A DNA stretch of 64,000 nucleotides from Mesorhizobium terrae (GTDB taxonomy: Bacteria > Pseudomonadota > Alphaproteobacteria > Rhizobiales > Rhizobiaceae), in the NCBI RefSeq assembly GCF_008727715.1, contig NZ_CP044218.1, forward strand, positions 4,543,501 to 4,607,500, written 5' to 3'. This document shows positions 60,540 to 64,000 of this stretch, piece by piece; the stretch's first letter is position 1; every line of letters starts with the position of its first letter. The notes beneath the pieces are model-generated. The model worked only from the letters and a program-made list of their open reading frames with translations, was not told the DNA's origin and searched no databases. The position numbers were made by a program, and so were the translations under genes.

Positions 60540-62240
60540 TCAGTGTGCGAGCAGCATCGCGAAGTAGCCGAAGACGGTGAGCAACACGCCCGACACCGCA
60601 TAACCGACCGGAAAACCGATCCACGGCACGTTGGAGCCGAGCAGCTTCGCCGCCTCGCGTGCTGGGCCGGAATGGCTGCGCGCACCGGCGACCCCGCCCA
60701 TCAGAAGCGCTGGGTTCATCTTGAACACGTGATAGCCGATCGCCCACACCACGAAGGGGGGGATCGAGCAGGTCAAGAAACCGACGATGAATATCTTCAC
60801 GGCAATGGTGCCAGTGAGCTGGGTCAGCAGATCGGCGCCGGCATTGATGCCGACGATGCAGACGAAAACGATCAGGCCCATGTCTTCCAGAATGTTGCGC
60901 GCGGCATTCGGCGTGTTGCCGAAGAAACGCAGCCTCGACACCACCGAGGACACCAGGATGCCGGACACCAGCAGGCCGCCGGCATTGCCGAGGCCGACGG
61001 CGGAACCGAAAGCCGGCACCTCGATCAGGCCGATGAGCAGGCCGAGGATCATGCCGAAGGACAGCGTGAGCAGATCGGTAGCCGTGTTATGGCGTGCGAC
61101 CTTGCCGACCAGCTTGCCGGCGGCATCGACGGCGCTCTTCAAGCCCGTGAAGAACAACACGTCGAAACGTTCCAGCTTGGTTTCCAGACCGATCGGGATC
61201 GGCACGCCGCCGCGCTCGATGCGGGTGAGCTGCACCTGGCCGGCGATCGGCGAGGAGCGGTATTCCTTGAGCGCCTTTCCGATAGCGTCCTTGTTCATGA
61301 CGACGATCTCGGCCTGATCAAGCGGGATGTTGAGCACGCGGGCGTCCGGAACTTCGGGGCCGATGATGCCCATGTGATCGGTCAGCGCGTTCAGGTTGCC
61401 GCCAAGCGCAAGGATGTCGCCGCGCTGAAGCTTGAGATCGGCATCGGCGCCGAGCAACTGTTTGCCACGCTCGACATTCTCGATCTGGTATTCCGGATAG
61501 GACTTGCGGAACTCGGCAATGGTCTTGCCCGCCACCTTGTCGCTGTCCAGCCGGTAGGCACGGAAACCGAACGGCTGGTAACCAGACAGGCCGGCATCGT
61601 CAACATTCGGCACACCGTGCTCCGCCTCATATTGCGTCGCGGCTGCCTTGGCGTCGACGCCCCACCATTGCGGCAGATATTTGGTGATCAGGATGATGCC
61701 GACCGTGCCCCAGATGTAGGTGATGCCGTAGGACAAGGCGATCATCGCCGAAACCTGGTCATGCGTGGTGCCGCCGGGCAGCGGCACGACGCCCGAGGTT
61801 ATCGCCTGGTCGGCGGAACCGAGGGCGGCCGACATGGTCATGGCGCCGGCCAGGATGCCGCCGGCCGTGCCGATCGGCAGGTTGAGCAGCTTCACGCCGG
61901 CTACCACGATAAACAACCCCAAGAACGAGCAGAGCACCGCAAGGAAGGCGAACTTCAGCCCGTCGCCCTTCAGCCCGTTGATGAAGGAGGGGCCGACACG
62001 CAGGCCGACGCCATACATGAACAGGTAGTAGAAGAGCAGCTTGGTGAAATCGTCGAGCTGGAAGCGGGTGCCATAGTAGGACCCCAGCACCGCGACCGCG
62101 CAGCCGACGATGATCGACGCGGCGACCGAGCCGAGACCATACCCCTTGATCTGCCACGAGCCGACCCAGATCGACAGGCCGACCACGAGAAACAAGAGGA
62201 TGTAAGGGTTGGCGCCCAGGAAACTCATAAAAGCAGCCAT
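60540..62240 (-). CDS. AspT-family (aspartate:alanine exchanger-like) antiporter, first copy
   Basis: A 566-residue transporter with the same two-halves-plus-RCK_C layout. The first half holds GAMTMSAALGSADQAI and the second GVAGARSHSGPA at the equivalent site, differing from the GAQTQDA of the other copy. The two copies are clearly different in sequence, so this is not a recent duplication. It starts 59 bases after the glutamate decarboxylase stop and is probably in its operon. The predicted job is exchange of an amino acid for its decarboxylation product. Confidence 0.87.
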   Translation of the reverse strand: MAAFMSFLGANPYILLFLVVGLSIWVGSWQIKGYGLGSVAASIIVGCAVAVLGSYYGTRFQLDDFTKLLFYYLFMYGVGLRVGPSFINGLKGDGLKFAFLAVLCSFLGLFIVVAGVKLLNLPIGTAGGILAGAMTMSAALGSADQAITSGVVPLPGGTTHDQVSAMIALSYGITYIWGTVGIILITKYLPQWWGVDAKAAATQYEAEHGVPNVDDAGLSGYQPFGFRAYRLDSDKVAGKTIAEFRKSYPEYQIENVERGKQLLGADADLKLQRGDILALGGNLNALTDHMGIIGPEVPDARVLNIPLDQAEIVVMNKDAIGKALKEYRSSPIAGQVQLTRIERGGVPIPIGLETKLERFDVLFFTGLKSAVDAAGKLVGKVARHNTATDLLTLSFGMILGLLIGLIEVPAFGSAVGLGNAGGLLVSGILVSSVVSRLRFFGNTPNAARNILEDMGLIVFVCIVGINAGADLLTQLTGTIAVKIFIVGFLTCSIPPFVVWAIGYHVFKMNPALLMGGVAGARSHSGPAREAAKLLGSNVPWIGFPVGYAVSGVLLTVFGYFAMLLAH

Positions 62241-62299
62241 GGAGATGTCCTTTCGCTCCGGGGCGCCGGCCCCTTGCGTTTAGCTGGATTCTCAGATGA

Positions 62300-63673
62300 T
62301 CAGCACTTGCTCGGCGTCACCTTGTGCGGGTCGTGCAGCTTGGGCGGCGTGGCGTTGCCGCCATGCTGCTTCAGCCAGTCGCAAGCGTTGATGATGTCCT
62401 TGGCCAGGCCGTTGATGACATTGTGGTTGAGATGCGGGCGCACCACCACGCGCAGGCTGTTCACCGTCTGGGCGTCCGGCGGCATCGTGTAGGCCGACAG
62501 GACCCAGCCGCGCTCGCGTACCTTGGCCGAAACATCGAACTCGTTGAAATTCTTGAATTCCGGCTTAAGCGTCAGCGCCACGACGGGGATGCGCTGTGTC
62601 TTGTTCATGATCTCGAAATAGCCGCTCTCGACGAGCAGTTCGCGCAGATGCTCCGCGTTTTCCAGCGTACGCGTCATGATCTCCTTGTAGCCTTCGAAAC
62701 CAAGGCGCAGGAACGCGTAATACTGGTAGGCGATCTGCGCGGCATTGCGGCTGAAATTCAGCGTCGCGGTCGGCATCTCGCCGCCGAGATAGTTGACGTA
62801 GAAGACGAGATCCTCGTTGAAGATCGAGCGCTCGCGGAAGATCACCCAGCCGAGCCCCGGCGGGACCAGGCCGAACTTGTGGCCCGACGCATTGATCGAC
62901 AGCACGCGCGGCAGGCGGAAATCCCATTTGTAATCGGGGTAGAGGAACGGGTTGACGAAGCCGCCGGAAGCGCCGTCGATGTGCATCGGGATCGAGATGC
63001 CGGTGCGCTTCTCATAGGCGTCGAGCCAGTCATGGATTTCCTGGATGTCGTCGTCTTCGCCGGTGAAGGTCTGGCCGGCGATGGCGACCACGGCGATGGT
63101 GTTTTCGTCCACGAGCTTGTCGAGATGTTCGGTGGTCAGCCGGTAGTTGCCTGGCTTCAGCGGCGCGATGCGCGGCTCGACATCGAAATAACGCAGGAAC
63201 TTCTTCCACACGATCTGGACGTTACCGCCGGTGACCATGTTGGGTTTCGAACTGTCCTTGCCGGCAGCTTCGCGCGCCTTGCGCCAGTTCCACTTGTGAG
63301 CGAGGCCGGCCAACATGCAGGCTTCCGAGGAGCCGACCGTGGCGGTGCCGTAAGGCTCGACGCCCTTGGGGCCGTTCCACAGCTGGTGCAACCAACGCAC
63401 CATACGGCCCTCCATGGCGAAGAGCTGCGGGTACATGTCGTGATCGATGTAGTTCTTCAGGAAATGGCTGTGCAGGATTTCGAGCGCTTCCGGCTCGGTG
63501 AATGTCGTCACGAAGGACGACAGGTTCATCACCGGCTGCGAGTCGGTCCATGCCTCGCTGTTCACCACCGACTTGGCAGCGAAAGCCGACATGCTGTTTC
63601 TCGGAAATTCATCTTCCGAAATATCCTCGTTGAATTGATCGAAGAAGATGTCGAAGGGCGATTTGTGTTTCAC
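62300..63673 (-). CDS. gadB: Glutamate decarboxylase
   Basis: A 457-residue PLP enzyme that turns glutamate to GABA and CO2, using a proton. The GadB N-terminus (SPFDIFFDQFNEDISEDEFP) and the PLP Lys266 in INASGHKFGLV are present; HIDGASGGFV near 231 carries the cofactor Asp. The start is GTG 63673, with GAGGAAA 8 bases upstream, which places the domain at once. The tail (KLHDPHKVTPSKC) differs from the E. coli autoinhibitory HT tail. It leads a unit with two AspT-type antiporters. Confidence 0.95.
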   Translation of the reverse strand: MKHKSPFDIFFDQFNEDISEDEFPRNSMSAFAAKSVVNSEAWTDSQPVMNLSSFVTTFTEPEALEILHSHFLKNYIDHDMYPQLFAMEGRMVRWLHQLWNGPKGVEPYGTATVGSSEACMLAGLAHKWNWRKAREAAGKDSSKPNMVTGGNVQIVWKKFLRYFDVEPRIAPLKPGNYRLTTEHLDKLVDENTIAVVAIAGQTFTGEDDDIQEIHDWLDAYEKRTGISIPMHIDGASGGFVNPFLYPDYKWDFRLPRVLSINASGHKFGLVPPGLGWVIFRERSIFNEDLVFYVNYLGGEMPTATLNFSRNAAQIAYQYYAFLRLGFEGYKEIMTRTLENAEHLRELLVESGYFEIMNKTQRIPVVALTLKPEFKNFNEFDVSAKVRERGWVLSAYTMPPDAQTVNSLRVVVRPHLNHNVINGLAKDIINACDWLKQHGGNATPPKLHDPHKVTPSKC

Positions 63674-63894
63674 GGTGAATTTCCTCGCATGGTGGTTTCG
63701 ACGTGTAGTCCGCACAGGCTTGCAGCTGCAGGCCAGTTCTGGACGAGTTCGAGTGATGCCGACCTGGCACGAAGATAGCCGGCATTCTTGCCGGTCAGAG
63801 CGACCGGCTGGCCCGACCCTATGAGCAGGAGATGTCGGCACGGTGAATGCCGAACAATATCGAGAAGGGCGTCGCCAGAACGGCGAACGAACAT
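63670..63894 (-). CDS. Possible small reading frame coupled to gadB (hypothetical)
   Basis: A 74-residue frame from ATG 63894, with GAGGGG 6 bases upstream, whose stop overlaps the gadB GTG as GTGA (63670-63673). That layout suggests translational coupling. The product (starts MFVRRSGDALLDIVRHSP) resembles no family I know and shows no membrane span. It may be a leader peptide or chance. Confidence 0.3.
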   Translation of the reverse strand: MFVRRSGDALLDIVRHSPCRHLLLIGSGQPVALTGKNAGYLRARSASLELVQNWPAAASLCGLHVETTMRGNSP

Positions 63895-64000
63895 GGCCAT
63901 CCCCTCAGTCTGCCCTCGCAATTGAGAGCAAGTTCAGCCCCCGCCAACCTGCTAATATAAGTATTCCTGCATAACGGGACTGGATTGTCCAGACGATTTT
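63895..64000 (-). promoter_or_regulatory. gadB upstream region with a small palindrome
   Basis: CTGGA-TTG-TCCAG (63980-63992) is a perfect 5-base inverted repeat in an AT-richer stretch (TTATATTAGCAGG on the minus strand) about 310 bases before gadB. It could be part of the promoter or operator. No confident -35/-10 pair was found. Confidence 0.3.

Noticed and set aside
60507..62492. A 661-codon plus-strand open frame opposite the AspT gene and gadB end
   Set aside because: It mirrors codon positions of identified genes; the product is His/Asp/Arg/Gln-rich and not protein-like.

Overview
The window is about 64 kb of high-GC (roughly 60-63 %) chromosomal DNA from an alphaproteobacterium of the order Hyphomicrobiales (Rhizobiales), most likely Mesorhizobium or a close relative. 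The main grounds are gene orders typical of that group: trpC-trpD, eno-ftsB-pdhA-pdhB-pdhC-lpdA-lipA, and cinA/ispDF-dusB(nifR3)-ntrB-ntrC-ntrY-ntrX-dat-hfq-hflX-mazG. Other grounds are a pyruvate dehydrogenase E1 beta subunit with its own lipoyl domain and a bifunctional IspDF. I found no rRNA, tRNA, CRISPR array, insertion sequence or phage gene.

Region 1 (1-9153) is housekeeping. The minus strand carries a SurA/PpiD-type chaperone, trpD, trpC and the first codons of moaC. The plus strand carries tpiA, secG, an L,D-transpeptidase, pyrG and a DUF1697 gene. Region 2 (9154-16759) has an NCS1 permease, an acetyltransferase, a VOC protein overlapping kdsA, dodecin, a 2-oxoglutarate/Fe(II)-type oxygenase, enolase and ftsB. 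Region 3 (16935-25361) is the pyruvate dehydrogenase and lipoate block. It holds E1 alpha, lipoyl-E1 beta, E2, then a GDSL hydrolase and a GNAT gene, then E3, a small membrane protein, lipA and a RatA/Coq10-like START protein.

Region 4 (25402-40521) starts with a secreted barrel-like protein of unknown function, followed by CinA and IspDF. It then holds the nitrogen-regulation block (dusB, ntrBC, ntrYX), D-amino-acid transaminase, hfq, hflX, mazG and an aromatic/aspartate aminotransferase. Region 5 (40798-46761) is accessory. It contains a 50-residue membrane protein too short for usual gene calling, an LLM-type flavin monooxygenase, an FAD/NAD(P)-binding oxidoreductase, an SDR and a divergent ampC/ampR beta-lactamase pair.

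Region 6 (46802-63673) is all on the minus strand and concerns the cell envelope and stress. It begins with an MdtABC-like RND efflux operon with no outer-membrane channel gene nearby. Next is a four-gene unit of Tat-exported metallophosphoesterase, cupredoxin, ECF sigma factor and anti-sigma factor, then a lipoprotein alpha/beta hydrolase. Last is a glutamate decarboxylase gene followed by two different AspT-family antiporters. The decarboxylase/antiporter cluster is the most interesting candidate system here. It looks like a decarboxylation-exchange acid-resistance or proton-motive module in which AspT-type carriers take the place usually held by GadC.
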